From JAVBPE01 sp031549865 (GTDB lineage Bacteria; Bacillota_I; Bacilli_A; Acholeplasmatales; Anaeroplasmataceae), in contig JAVBPE010000001.1 of NCBI GenBank assembly GCA_031549865.1, positions 7,655-71,654 of the forward strand: a DNA stretch of 64,000 nt, read 5' to 3'. Each line of letters opens with the position of its first letter. The stretch's first letter is position 1. Below are positions 16,825 through 26,773 of the stretch, piece by piece. The notes under the pieces were generated by a model. That model ran no database searches and was not told the DNA's origin. It saw nothing but the letters and a program-made list of their open reading frames with translations. A program made the translations under genes and the position numbers.

Positions 16825-18152
16825 TCTTCATTCCTTTTTAAAACAACAATACTTTCTATATTCGAAGTACGTGGGAACATATCAAATGTTTCGAAGTTTG
16901 TTATTTCATAATCATTTTCAAAGAATGTATATAAATCTCTTTTTAAAGTAGTCGGTTCACATGAAACATATACTACTGTTTTTGGTTTTAAAATTTTTAA
17001 AGTATTTATAAATTGTTCTGTTGATCCTAAACGTGGAGGATCTAAGATTAATACATCAATTGTTTGTCTATTTATGGCAAGTTTTTGCATAAATTTAGTT
17101 GAATCATCATTTATAAAATTAATATTTTTAATTTGATTTATCTTACTATTAATAATAGCATCTTTAATAGCATCTTTATTTAATTCTACTCCAATAACTT
17201 CACGCGCATATTTTGAGGCAAATATACTTAATGTACCTACACCACAATATGTATCTAAGACTAAATCTGTATTCTTAATATTAGCAAGTTCAATTGCTCG
17301 ATTATATAGGTGTTTCATTCCAACTGCATTTACTTGATAAAATGATTTTGATGATATTTTAAATTTATAATCACCAATAATATCATAAATAAATCCTGGT
17401 CCATAAAGAATTCTTTCTTTTTCACCTAATACAATAGATGTTTCACGAGGATTATAGTTTTGAACTATTGTTGTAATTCCCAAGTCCAATTTTAATAAAT
17501 CTTTTAGCACATTATTACGTCCAGGAAACATTTCACCATTTGTTACAATTACAAGCATTATTTCTTTTGTTTGAAAACCATATCTAACTAATACATGTTT
17601 TATAACCCCAGAATTTGTTCTTTCATCAAATGGTTCAATTTTATGTTTGGTAAGAACTTCATTGAAACTATTAATTATTTTTGTCGCTGTCTTAGCATGA
17701 AGTTTACAATCAGTTACAGATACAATGTTATGAGTATGCTCTTCATAAAATCCACAAACAACTTTTCTTGTTTTGGATAATTTATAAACCATTTGACATT
17801 TATTACGATAATAATAAGGATCATGCATACCATTTATATCACTTATTTTTCCACCATTTATATTTTGAAATAATTCTTTCATATATTCATTTTTGATTCT
17901 TAATTCTTCATCATAACTCATATGAAGATATTGACATCCTCCACATTCCTTACTTTTAGGACATATTGGAGATATTCTTTTATCCGATGCAGAAATAATT
18001 TTTACTAATTGTGCATATTTCTTCCCTTCAGTTATATCGATTGTAGCTTCTTCATTAAGCAATAATCCTTTAACTAAATAAGATTTATTTTTAAATGTTA
18101 CAGTTCCAAAACCATTAAAATCTATTTTAGTACATGTTAAGTTTACATTCAT
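16821..18152 (-). CDS. rlmD: 23S rRNA (uracil-C5)-methyltransferase, RlmD/RumA family
   Basis: SAM-dependent RNA m5U methyltransferase, 443 residues. An N-terminal TRAM-like beta-barrel is followed by Fe-S ligands CPKSKECGGCQ (about 64-74). The methyltransferase domain has VLDTYCGVGTLS (SAM loop), LDPPRLGS and the catalytic cysteine in YVSCEPTTLKRDL. In Bacillota one enzyme of this type (RlmCD) can modify both U747 and U1939; which site applies here is not readable. First gene of the three-gene operon ending in galE. Confidence 0.92.
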   Translation of the reverse strand: MNVNLTCTKIDFNGFGTVTFKNKSYLVKGLLLNEEATIDITEGKKYAQLVKIISASDKRISPICPKSKECGGCQYLHMSYDEELRIKNEYMKELFQNINGGKISDINGMHDPYYYRNKCQMVYKLSKTRKVVCGFYEEHTHNIVSVTDCKLHAKTATKIINSFNEVLTKHKIEPFDERTNSGVIKHVLVRYGFQTKEIMLVIVTNGEMFPGRNNVLKDLLKLDLGITTIVQNYNPRETSIVLGEKERILYGPGFIYDIIGDYKFKISSKSFYQVNAVGMKHLYNRAIELANIKNTDLVLDTYCGVGTLSIFASKYAREVIGVELNKDAIKDAIINSKINQIKNINFINDDSTKFMQKLAINRQTIDVLILDPPRLGSTEQFINTLKILKPKTVVYVSCEPTTLKRDLYTFFENDYEITNFETFDMFPRTSNIESIVVLKRNEE

Positions 18153-18202
18153 TTTATCAACTACTTTCTAAGTTATTATATCATGAATAATAACTTTTTC
18201 AC

Positions 18203-19933
18203 CTAGTTATTAAGAAATTGTTTATTATATAAATTAGAATAATATCCACCTTTGTTTAATAATTCACTATGTTTTCCACTTTCGATAATTGATCCATTTT
18301 GCATTACAAGTATTACATCAGCATCAATTATAGTTTTTAGTCGATGTGCAATAATTATTGAAGTTTTATTTTTTATTAAATTATTTATAGACTTACTTAC
18401 TAATACTTCTGTTCTCGTATCGATTGATGATGTTGCTTCATCTAAAACTAAAATATTGGGATTTTTGAGAATTATTTGAGCAATTGATAATAATTGTTTT
18501 TCTCCTATAGAGAGGTTAATATCATCATTGATAATAGTGTCATATCCATTTGGTAATTTCATGATAAAATCGTGTGCATAAGCCATTTTAGAAGCATTTA
18601 TTATTTCTTCATCTGTTTTATTTAAAACTCCATAACTAATATTTTCTTTAATACTGCCTTTAAAAATCCATGAATCTTGTAGTACTAAACCAATATTATC
18701 TCTTATTACATTAACACCTAAATCAATATCTTTTATATTATCGTAATAAATATTTCCACTATTGATTGCATAAAATTTTAAAATCAAATTTATCAATGTC
18801 GTTTTACCACTTCCTGTTTCTCCAACAATAGCAACCTTTTCATTTTTATTAATTTTCAAATTTAAATTTTTAATAAAATCATTATTATCATAAGAAAAAC
18901 ATACATTTTTAAATTCTATATTTCCATCTAAAATTAATGATTTCGAATCAACAAACTTTTTTTCTTCCTTTTCGTCTAACAAATCAAAAACTCTTTTTGC
19001 ACTTGCTAATGAATTTTGTAATTCAGCAAATACATTACTGATTTCATTAAATGGTTTTGTATATGAAGTGGAATAAGATAAAAAAACATATAGAGTCCCA
19101 ACACTTATATATGAAGGATTATTAATAATTAAAATTGCTGCAAATATGCCAACCGACGCATATATAAGGGCATTCACAAACCTTGTGATAGGGTTTATTA
19201 GTGCACTCATCATTTGGGCTTTAAAACCTATTTTATCAAGTGTATTATTTATCACTTGAAAATCATCAATACTTTCATTTTCATAATTGAAATTTTGAAT
19301 TAATTTATGATTAAGCATCATTTCATTACCGTAACTTAATAGTTTCGAACGTGTTTGAGCTTGTTCTTTAAATATTTTGTAAGATTTTTTTGCAATTATA
19401 GTTGAAGCAATTAATGAAAGGGGTGTTAAAAATAATACTACTAATGCTATTTCATAGGCTAAGTTAAACATTATTATTAATGTAAATATTATTGTAAATA
19501 AGCCAGTAAGTAGTTGCTTTAAACCTTGAATAACACCATTACTTATTTGGTCAATATCTATTGATATAGTCGATAAGATTTTACCTTGCGGAACACTATC
19601 CAAATACATAATGCTTACATTTTGAAGTTTATTGAATAATTTAATACGCAAATTATTAATTACTTGATAACTTATTTCTTGAATTATTATATCAACTATT
19701 AACGAAGTTACTATTGATAATAATGAAATAATTATTAATAACTTTATAATCATATTTATATTATCAAAATTAACGTTATTAAAATCTACTATATTATCTA
19801 TTGCATCTCCTACAAGTATTTGTAGATATAATGTTAAAAACACACTAAAAAGTCCTATTATTAAACCAAAAATTATAATAATAGATTTCTTTTTAAATTC
19901 TTTTATAAGTCTAAATAAAACTGAAGATTTCAT
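18203..19933 (-). CDS. ABC exporter half-transporter, canonical subunit
   Basis: A 576-residue fused membrane/ATPase subunit of a type-IV (B-type) ABC exporter. Six transmembrane helices occupy about residues 1-320. The NBD follows with Walker A GETGSGKTT, LSIGEKQLL (ABC signature variant LSIGE), Walker B ILVLDEATSS with the catalytic Glu, and an H-loop His in IIIAHRL. It overlaps the preceding subunit by 1 nt (TAATG). Together with that degenerate-site partner it forms a heterodimer of the BmrCD/LmrCD type, usually exporting drugs, lipids or peptides; substrate unknown. Confidence 0.9.
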   Translation of the reverse strand: MKSSVLFRLIKEFKKKSIIIIFGLIIGLFSVFLTLYLQILVGDAIDNIVDFNNVNFDNINMIIKLLIIISLLSIVTSLIVDIIIQEISYQVINNLRIKLFNKLQNVSIMYLDSVPQGKILSTISIDIDQISNGVIQGLKQLLTGLFTIIFTLIIMFNLAYEIALVVLFLTPLSLIASTIIAKKSYKIFKEQAQTRSKLLSYGNEMMLNHKLIQNFNYENESIDDFQVINNTLDKIGFKAQMMSALINPITRFVNALIYASVGIFAAILIINNPSYISVGTLYVFLSYSTSYTKPFNEISNVFAELQNSLASAKRVFDLLDEKEEKKFVDSKSLILDGNIEFKNVCFSYDNNDFIKNLNLKINKNEKVAIVGETGSGKTTLINLILKFYAINSGNIYYDNIKDIDLGVNVIRDNIGLVLQDSWIFKGSIKENISYGVLNKTDEEIINASKMAYAHDFIMKLPNGYDTIINDDINLSIGEKQLLSIAQIILKNPNILVLDEATSSIDTRTEVLVSKSINNLIKNKTSIIIAHRLKTIIDADVILVMQNGSIIESGKHSELLNKGGYYSNLYNKQFLNN

Positions 19934-21642
19934 TACTTTATATCCTCCTTATTTTGACTTTTATATATTTCTTGATAAACACTGCAGGAATTTAATAATT
20001 CATCATGTTTGCCTAATCCAACAATATTTCCCTTATCTAAAACAAGAATTTGATCACAATCCCTTAATGTTTGATATTTTTGAGATATTATTATTTTTGT
20101 CATATTTTTCATATTGTCTAAATTATTAATTATTTTAGCTTCGGTAATTAAATCAAGTGCTGATAAAGAGTCATCTAAAATTAATATTTTTGGATTTCTA
20201 ATAACACTTCTAGCAATATTTATACGTCCACGTTGACCTGTACTTAAATTTTTGCCACCTTGATATAATACTTCATTAAAGCCATTTTTAAGCTTTTGAA
20301 CAAAATCATATGCACTTGCAACTTTAAGGGCATTAGTAACCATTTCATCAGTTACATTTTTTATACCAATTGATAAATTATCCTTAATGCTTCTATTCAA
20401 TAATTGAATTTCTTGCATAACAAGACATATATTATTTTTAATACTTTCTTTACTATATTCATTTATATTAATTCCATCAATTGTAATTATGCCTTCTTGA
20501 TTATTCAGATTATGTGTCATTAAATTTGCTAATGTTGTTTTACCACTAGCTGTAGAGCCTATAATACCAAATTTAGAATTAGTTGTTATTATAAAATTTA
20601 AATTATTGAGAGTTTGTTTATTACCATAAGAGAATGAAACATTTTTAAATTCCATTACACCATTTTTTATTTCTTTATTTCCATATGTTAAGTCATTTTT
20701 TAAAGAAAAAATATAATTAATTCGATATGCACTTGAAATAGCTTGAGAAAATACTAAAACTAAATTCACAACAACTACAATCGCAACCATTATTTGGAAT
20801 AAATAATTTGATAATGCCGTTACATTGCCTTGTGTAAAAGTTGCGTTTGTATTTACACTTATTGCTCCAAAATATATAACTAAGATAATTGCTATATTAA
20901 TGATAATACTTGTAATTGGAGATAATAAAACATTCGTTATTCCTAAACTTATTTGTCTTTTCTTTAATTTATTTACTATTATAGAAAATTTATTTTCTTC
21001 ATAACTTTCATAATTATTCGCTCTTACTACTCTTGCTCCTCTTAAATTATGTAGTGTTTTTTCATTTACTTCTTCATAACTTTCTAATATTTCTTTATTC
21101 TTTTTAACAGATAATTTCATTATTACTAAAATGGTAATTGCAATTAAAAATGCAACGATAAAGAAAATTATTCCTAATTTTTTAGATATCATAAAAGCCA
21201 TAAATGTTGACCCAATAACTATAAAGGGCGCTCTTACTGTTAATCTTATAAGCATCGCAACTGATTGTTGCAGTTGATTTATGTCACTGTTCAATGTTGT
21301 ATTTATTTTTGAAATTCCCATATGTTCTATTTTATCTATGGAAAGATTATTTAATTTTGAATATAAATCATTTCTTAACTTCGTGCCAACTCCTTGAGAT
21401 GCACGAGATGCATAGTATTGACACACTAAAGTTGAAAGAAGTCCTGTAATAGCCAATACAAATAAAATAATACCTTGTTTCGTGATAAATGTTATATCCT
21501 GATTTTTTATACCTATATCAATAATTTTTGCCATTATTAAAGGAACTATTAGTTCAAAAATAGCTTCAAATATTTTAAATATTGGGCCTAATATTACTTC
21601 TTTTTTATAATATTTTAAATACTTTTTATATAACTCTATCAT
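19933..21642 (-). CDS. ABC exporter half-transporter, degenerate-site subunit
   Basis: A 569-residue ABC exporter subunit: six-helix membrane domain, then Walker A GSTASGKTT, signature LSTGQRG and Walker B ILILDDSLSALD, where the catalytic Glu is Asp. The switch His region reads IIISQKY, so the H-loop His is Gln. These losses mark the non-hydrolytic half of a heterodimeric exporter, complementing the intact subunit encoded next. A LysR-type gene is divergent across an 80-nt gap with a long inverted repeat, so expression is probably LysR-controlled. Confidence 0.9.
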   Translation of the reverse strand: MIELYKKYLKYYKKEVILGPIFKIFEAIFELIVPLIMAKIIDIGIKNQDITFITKQGIILFVLAITGLLSTLVCQYYASRASQGVGTKLRNDLYSKLNNLSIDKIEHMGISKINTTLNSDINQLQQSVAMLIRLTVRAPFIVIGSTFMAFMISKKLGIIFFIVAFLIAITILVIMKLSVKKNKEILESYEEVNEKTLHNLRGARVVRANNYESYEENKFSIIVNKLKKRQISLGITNVLLSPITSIIINIAIILVIYFGAISVNTNATFTQGNVTALSNYLFQIMVAIVVVVNLVLVFSQAISSAYRINYIFSLKNDLTYGNKEIKNGVMEFKNVSFSYGNKQTLNNLNFIITTNSKFGIIGSTASGKTTLANLMTHNLNNQEGIITIDGININEYSKESIKNNICLVMQEIQLLNRSIKDNLSIGIKNVTDEMVTNALKVASAYDFVQKLKNGFNEVLYQGGKNLSTGQRGRINIARSVIRNPKILILDDSLSALDLITEAKIINNLDNMKNMTKIIISQKYQTLRDCDQILVLDKGNIVGLGKHDELLNSCSVYQEIYKSQNKEDIK

Positions 21643-21679
21643 ATATTTATACCTCTACTTGATTATATCATTTTTTGTT

Positions 21680-21726
21680 ATATAATATTTATATAATATA
21701 TTGATATAGTTATATAAATATTATAT
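21680..21726. promoter_or_regulatory. 17-bp inverted repeat between LysR and ABC exporter
   Basis: Perfect arms ATATAATATTTATATAA (21680-21696) and TTATATAAATATTATAT (21710-21726) around a 13-nt centre. The repeat spans both divergent promoter regions and ends 10 nt before the LysR start. It is a candidate LysR autoregulatory site, although its pure A/T content means it also contains -10-like boxes. Confidence 0.6.
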
Positions 21727-21736
21727 GAGGTTAATT

Positions 21737-22570
21737 ATGGAAATTAAACAATTAGAAAACTTTATTATTGTAGTTGAAGAAGGCTCAATTAATAAAGCAT
21801 CAAAGAAAATTTTAATAGCTCAACCTGCTTTATCAAGACAAATAAAACTACTTGAAGAAGAATTAAATGTTACTTTGTTTATTCGTAATCAAAATAAATT
21901 AGTTTTAACTAATGCTGGAAATGAGTTATATAATAAAGCTTTATATCTTAAATCTTTATTTGATAAAACTAAAAATGACATTAAAAATGTTAGTCATACA
22001 CTTCATTTAGGAATGATTTCATCTTCAATAAGTTTCATTCTTAATAAAATAGAAAATTTTACTAAAACTAATACTAATATAAAATTAGAAATTAATGAGG
22101 CAAATACTTATCAATTATTAGAATCACTTGATCATCATATTATTGATTTTGCAATATGTCGAACGCCTTTTAAAATAAATAAATATGATTATAAAATTCT
22201 ACTTGAAGAACCTATGATTTTACTTTCAAATAATAAATTACCATCAAATGTTGATATATCTTTTTTAAATAATAAACCCTTATTAATATACCGCCGTTTC
22301 GAAGAAATATTTACTAATATTTTTGAAAAAAATAATTTAACACTAAGTATTAAAGCAGTTTTTGATGATGCTAAAACAACTATTTTATTTGCAAGTAAAA
22401 ATCTTGGATATGCGGTCGTTCCAAAATCAAGTTATGATGCATTCACTAATTTAGACCTTAATTACTCTATTATTTTAAACAATGACTTAAATACTAAATT
22501 GGTTTTTATAAGTCGTAAAGATGAAGTTCTGAGTAATGAAATTAAAAATTTTATAAAAAATTATATGTAA
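21737..22570 (+). CDS. LysR-family transcriptional regulator
   Basis: A 277-residue LTTR: N-terminal winged HTH (MEIKQLENFIIVVEEGSINK then ASKKILIAQPALSRQIKLLE, about 1-60), linker helix, and a periplasmic-binding-protein-like effector domain (about 85-277). It is slightly short for the family (usually near 300). Start placed at ATG 21737, with GAGG 7 nt upstream, instead of ATG 21725, which lies inside the inverted repeat. It is divergent from the heterodimeric ABC exporter, the likely target; the inducer is unknown. Confidence 0.88.
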   Translation: MEIKQLENFIIVVEEGSINKASKKILIAQPALSRQIKLLEEELNVTLFIRNQNKLVLTNAGNELYNKALYLKSLFDKTKNDIKNVSHTLHLGMISSSISFILNKIENFTKTNTNIKLEINEANTYQLLESLDHHIIDFAICRTPFKINKYDYKILLEEPMILLSNNKLPSNVDISFLNNKPLLIYRRFEEIFTNIFEKNNLTLSIKAVFDDAKTTILFASKNLGYAVVPKSSYDAFTNLDLNYSIILNNDLNTKLVFISRKDEVLSNEIKNFIKNYM

Positions 22571-22600
22571 AAAAATCGGTTGTATTCAACCGATTTTTTA
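22569..22600. terminator. Bidirectional terminator between lysR and the ABC-2 permease
   Basis: Perfect 12-bp stem AAAAATCGGTTG / CAACCGATTTTT with loop TATT (22571-22598). The A-run and T-run allow termination in both directions, serving the convergent lysR and ABC permease genes. Confidence 0.92.
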
Positions 22601-24193
22601 TTAATTTATTTTTAAAAGTCTATCTAATGCATTATTATTAATAAATTTAGTAAACATAAAACTCATTAACAATAATAAAATGCTATCTACTACTAATGTC
22701 AAATATGGTGACAATAACATAGTTATTAAGGATAATATACAAACAATTATACAAACAACAAAACCACATAATAAAGTAAGCATAACTGATGCACTATTTT
22801 TTACGACTGCCGTTTCATTTGGCCATTCTAATTTATAATAATGTAGATTTAAGAATAATCCTATTCGGCTCATTAAATCAATTACTAATAAAGGAACAAC
22901 AATAGTAACTAATGCTGGTCCAAAACTTAAATTTAATAAAAATATTAAAACTAATGAAGCAATTAAAGCTAATCCACCTTGAACTAAGTCATTTACATAT
23001 ATTTTAGAATTAAAATACGATTTTGGATTAATTGGCGCTGATTTTATAATCCAAAAGTTCTTCCCTTCAATTGATATTGAGGATGCAGTGGTTGAAGTTA
23101 TTGAAACCATAAATATTATTAAAAAATATGCATAATCAAATATTGCACTAAAATCAAAACTCTCTGCCTGATCTTGATACCCTGCTAGTGTATTTTTTAA
23201 ATTACCCAAAACAAAGGCAAATACTATTGCCATAATACCACCAGAAAGACAATTAAATAAATATGCAGGCGATGTAAATAATTTTTTAACCTCTTTACCA
23301 AATAAGGCTTGAAATTGAGTTTTAATATTTAATTCTTTTTTTACATATTTCTTTTTATTTGAAACACTTAATAATGAATTATTTATTTTTTTATATCCTA
23401 ATGACACTAAGAAAATTGACCCCATTAATAATAAGGCATTTCCAGCTAGGTAAAGTATTATATATAATATTTCGCCATTAATAAATCCTTTATAATAAAC
23501 TAATGCAACTGGAAATATTCCCTCAACTCCACTTATTATAGAACTGGCCAATTCGATTGTAACTTCCTCTGTTTCACCCATTGAAAAATTAAATGAATAA
23601 ATAAACACAACAAATAAAATAGATAACATATAACCCAAAGTTTGAAATAATAATTTCAATCTAAATTTAATTGTTAAGAATGTTATAAGATAGCCTATTA
23701 TAATCCCAATAATTAATGGTATAACTGGTGCTAATATCATTACTAATAGTGATGATATTAGTGTTAACGGGTTATCCATAAATAATAGAAATGTAGAAGG
23801 TAATAATATAACTATAGAAAATATAATTTCATAAAGATATAAAACAAAAAACTTAGATGCAATAATCGCTCTATTAGAAATTGGCATTGCCGCAAGTTTT
23901 TCATAGTCTTTGCCATCAAATAATATTCCACTTACTTTAAAAATTGAAGTCATAAGTATTATTAGTGAACTTATCGCAAGCATTAATTCTAAAATATGAT
24001 TTTCCATATTTGATAAATGAAGTATTTCATAAAACATAAACGTATATACAATTGATAATAATAATGCAAAAATAACAATTAAAATTAAAACGCTTAAGAA
24101 ACCAACTTGTTTAGTTTTATTTTTTTTATTTCTATTTTTAGTAAAGAATAACGCTTGAAATTGAACTTTACATAATTGTAGAAAGTTATTCAT
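22601..24193 (-). CDS. ABC-2 type exporter permease
   Basis: A 530-residue polytopic membrane protein with about twelve hydrophobic helices, paired by an 8-nt overlap with the ATPase gene. An N-terminal amphipathic segment (LCKVQFQALF) is repeated in the second half (KTQFQALFGKEVKKLF), suggesting an internal duplication of the ABC-2 fold. Substrate unknown; relatives act in drug or lipid export or bacteriocin self-immunity. The gene ends at the shared bidirectional terminator. Confidence 0.82.
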   Translation of the reverse strand: MNNFLQLCKVQFQALFFTKNRNKKNKTKQVGFLSVLILIVIFALLLSIVYTFMFYEILHLSNMENHILELMLAISSLIILMTSIFKVSGILFDGKDYEKLAAMPISNRAIIASKFFVLYLYEIIFSIVILLPSTFLLFMDNPLTLISSLLVMILAPVIPLIIGIIIGYLITFLTIKFRLKLLFQTLGYMLSILFVVFIYSFNFSMGETEEVTIELASSIISGVEGIFPVALVYYKGFINGEILYIILYLAGNALLLMGSIFLVSLGYKKINNSLLSVSNKKKYVKKELNIKTQFQALFGKEVKKLFTSPAYLFNCLSGGIMAIVFAFVLGNLKNTLAGYQDQAESFDFSAIFDYAYFLIIFMVSITSTTASSISIEGKNFWIIKSAPINPKSYFNSKIYVNDLVQGGLALIASLVLIFLLNLSFGPALVTIVVPLLVIDLMSRIGLFLNLHYYKLEWPNETAVVKNSASVMLTLLCGFVVCIIVCILSLITMLLSPYLTLVVDSILLLLMSFMFTKFINNNALDRLLKIN

Positions 24194-24899
24194 TAGCTGT
24201 TAACTCCAAGAAAAGATTTTCTAATGATTGATCCTTTGTTATTTCTTCAACGCTACCAACTCTTATTAATTTTCCATCTTTTATTATCGCTACTCTATCG
24301 CATAATTTTTCTACAACTTCAAGCACATGTGATGAGAAAAATATTGAAGTACCATTTGATACCATTTCACGCATTATTTCTTTAACTGTATGACTTGCTT
24401 TTGGATCTAAACCGACAAAAGGTTCATCAAGTAATAAAACCTTTGGAGTATGAATTAATGCACTAATTATAGCAATTTTTTGTTTCATACCGTGCGAATA
24501 TGAACTGATTGATGATGCTAAATCTTTTTCAATATCAAATAAATTTGCATACTTATGTATTAAATCATTTCTTGAATCCTTTGATACTTCATAAATATCT
24601 GCAATGAAATTTAAATATTTTATTCCTGACAAGTGCTCATATAAATCTGGATTATCAGGAATATATGCCATTTCTTTTTTACAAATTAATGGTTCTTTTT
24701 TTATTGATTTAGAATTAATTAATATTTCTCCCTCATTAAATTCTAAAATACCTGCAATAGCTTTTATTGTAGTAGATTTACCAGCCCCATTATGGCCGAT
24801 AAAGCCAACAATTTCACCATCATTAATTGTTAAATTTAAATTGTCTACTGCAATTTTTGTTTCTGAATACTTTTTTGTTAAATTTATTATTTCTATCAT
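24186..24899 (-). CDS. ABC transporter ATP-binding protein
   Basis: A 237-residue ABC-2-type ATPase: Walker A GHNGAGKST, Q-loop in AYIPDNPDLYEHLSG, signature SYSHGMKQK, Walker B VLLLDEPFVGLD, and an H-loop His in SSHVLE. SYSHG instead of LSGGQ is common in this exporter class. The Shine-Dalgarno GAGGAGG is 10 nt before the ATG and can pair with a preceding CTCCT (24912-24924, loop TAAG), so the ribosome site may be partly hidden in a hairpin. Forms an exporter with the permease that overlaps it. Confidence 0.9.
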   Translation of the reverse strand: MIEIINLTKKYSETKIAVDNLNLTINDGEIVGFIGHNGAGKSTTIKAIAGILEFNEGEILINSKSIKKEPLICKKEMAYIPDNPDLYEHLSGIKYLNFIADIYEVSKDSRNDLIHKYANLFDIEKDLASSISSYSHGMKQKIAIISALIHTPKVLLLDEPFVGLDPKASHTVKEIMREMVSNGTSIFFSSHVLEVVEKLCDRVAIIKDGKLIRVGSVEEITKDQSLENLFLELTANE

Positions 24900-24955
24900 A
24901 AAAAAATAACCTCCTCTTAAGGAGATTATATCAAATTAAATCTATCTAGTAAATA

Positions 24956-26509
24956 TTAAATTATCTTTGTAGTCCAAGCTTCTGCATCAAATATATTTGT
25001 AACAATATCTTCATAAAAATCTGGTTCATGACATACGATTACAATTGTGCCTTTAAAATCTTTTAAGGCATCTTTTAAAGCTTCTTTTGCTAACACATCA
25101 AGATGGTTTGTAGGTTCATCTAAAACTAAAGTATTACATTCTTTAAGCATTAACTTACATAATCTTACCTTGGCTGCTTCTCCACCTGATAGTACTACCA
25201 TAAGTGATTCAATTTTTTCCTTTGTAAGTCCACATGAAGCCAATGCTCCACGAACTTCCGCATTACTCATTGTAGGATACATTTGCCATACTTCTTCTAA
25301 TGCTGAATTTTTAGAGTATTCTTCTTCTTGTTGGAAATAGCCATATTGTATTTTATAATCTAGCTTTGCTTCTCCACTTAATGGCTTAATTATGCCCAAT
25401 AAAGTTTTTAATAAAGTTGATTTACCAATACCATTTGCACCCTTAATAGCAACTTTTTGTCCTTTTTCAATAACAAATGATAATGGTTTTGAAAGTGGTT
25501 CATTATAACCGATTACTAAATTTTCACATGAAAAAACGAACTTGCCACTTGAAGAGGCTTCTTTAAATCTAAAAGTAGGCTTTATTTGCTCTTTAGCTTT
25601 CGTGATAATTTCCATTTTATCAAGTTGACGCTGTCTACTTTTAGCCATATTAGTTGTTGCAACACGAGCTTTATTTTTAGCTATAAATACTTCCATTCGT
25701 TCTATTTCTTTTTGTTGTTTTTCATATGAAGCATTTTGTTGACGTTTTTTTAATTCGTACATATTCATGAATTGTTCATAATCTCCAGTATAACGAGTCA
25801 ATGTTCCATCTTCCATATGATATATGACATTAACAACACTGTTTAAAAATGGAACATCATGAGATACTAAAATAAAGGCGTTTTCATAATTTAATAAATA
25901 ACTTTTTAACCATATTATTTGTTCTTCATCTAAGAAGTTTGTTGGTTCATCTAAGATTAAAATCATTGGCTGAGCTAATAACAATTTTGTAAGCAATACT
26001 TTAGATCTTTGTCCACCTGATAAATCTGTTACGTCTCTATCAAGTCCTATTGAACCAAGTCCTAATCCATTTGCAACTTCTTCTATTTTAGCATCTAAAG
26101 AGTAAAATCCACTATTTTCTAATTCATTTTGGATATCTCCAATATCAAGAAGCATAACATCAATTTCCTTATCACTAAGTTCACCCATTTTATCATACAT
26201 CGAAAGCATCTCTGCTTCTAAATCATACATATGAATAAATGCTTCTCGTAATACCTCACGGATAGTTTTTCCTTTTGTTAAAGTTGTATATTGATCTAAA
26301 TAGCCTGTTGTTATTCTTTTGCACCATTCAATTTTTCCATCATCAGGAGATAAACTTCCTGTAATCATTTTTATAAATGTTGATTTTCCTTCACCATTGG
26401 CTCCAATTAAACCAATATGTTCTCCTTTTTGCAATACAAAAGAAGCATGTTCTAATATTTTTCTATTTCCAAATGAGAAAGAACAATCACTAACTTTTAA
26501 AATACTCAT
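24956..26509 (-). CDS. ABC-F family ATPase (ribosome-associated)
   Basis: Soluble protein of about 517 residues with two ABC domains and no membrane part. First ATPase: GANGEGKST, DLSGGQRSK, LILDEPTNFLD. A basic linker follows (KKRQQNASYEKQQKEIERME, then MAKSRQRQLDKME) and the second ATPase: GANGIGKST, LSGGEAAKV, LVLDEPTNHLD. The linker is the P-site tRNA interaction motif of ABC-F proteins, which bind the ribosomal E site and relieve stalling or antibiotic block. Start set at ATG 26509 (AGGTG 5 nt upstream) rather than 26545. Whether it is housekeeping (EttA/Uup-like) or resistance-type cannot be told. Confidence 0.88.
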   Translation of the reverse strand: MSILKVSDCSFSFGNRKILEHASFVLQKGEHIGLIGANGEGKSTFIKMITGSLSPDDGKIEWCKRITTGYLDQYTTLTKGKTIREVLREAFIHMYDLEAEMLSMYDKMGELSDKEIDVMLLDIGDIQNELENSGFYSLDAKIEEVANGLGLGSIGLDRDVTDLSGGQRSKVLLTKLLLAQPMILILDEPTNFLDEEQIIWLKSYLLNYENAFILVSHDVPFLNSVVNVIYHMEDGTLTRYTGDYEQFMNMYELKKRQQNASYEKQQKEIERMEVFIAKNKARVATTNMAKSRQRQLDKMEIITKAKEQIKPTFRFKEASSSGKFVFSCENLVIGYNEPLSKPLSFVIEKGQKVAIKGANGIGKSTLLKTLLGIIKPLSGEAKLDYKIQYGYFQQEEEYSKNSALEEVWQMYPTMSNAEVRGALASCGLTKEKIESLMVVLSGGEAAKVRLCKLMLKECNTLVLDEPTNHLDVLAKEALKDALKDFKGTIVIVCHEPDFYEDIVTNIFDAEAWTTKII

Positions 26510-26570
26510 ATTTTCACCTATTTTTTTATTTATTACCTTTAACATTATATCAAACTATATTTTTAAGTAA

Positions 26571-26600
26571 AGAAAAAATCTAAAACTTAATTTAGATTTT
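26571..26600. terminator. Bidirectional-type terminator before the lipoprotein remnant
   Basis: Stem AAAATCTAAA / TTTAGATTTT (26575-26600) with 6-nt loop ACTTAA; on the minus strand followed by a U-run. It would end the nadB-nadC-lipoprotein transcript before the ABC-F gene. Confidence 0.7.
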
Positions 26601-26618
26601 AATTTTATTTATTGTTTT

Positions 26619-26765
26619 CTATTCCATACTACCTAAAATCAGTAAAGTTAATGAAACTTGACCTATACTTTTTATAGTAGTTGTTACTGATGTAATAATT
26701 CCATTAGTATCAATTTCATATTTTACATTATCAATCTTAATTTCTAAAAATAGATTTTCTCTTTG
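26619..26765 (-). pseudogene. C-terminal remnant of a lipoprotein like its neighbour
   Basis: An open stretch of about 48 codons with no start, bounded upstream by TAA and ending in TAG. Its translation (ENLFLEIKIDNVKYEIDTNG, then IITSVTTTIKSIGQVSLTLL) resembles the end of the adjacent lipoprotein: KSIGQVSLTL against KNYGNVSITL. It looks like the tail of a duplicated, mostly deleted copy. Too short for certainty. Confidence 0.45.
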
Positions 26766-26773
26766 ATTTTATA

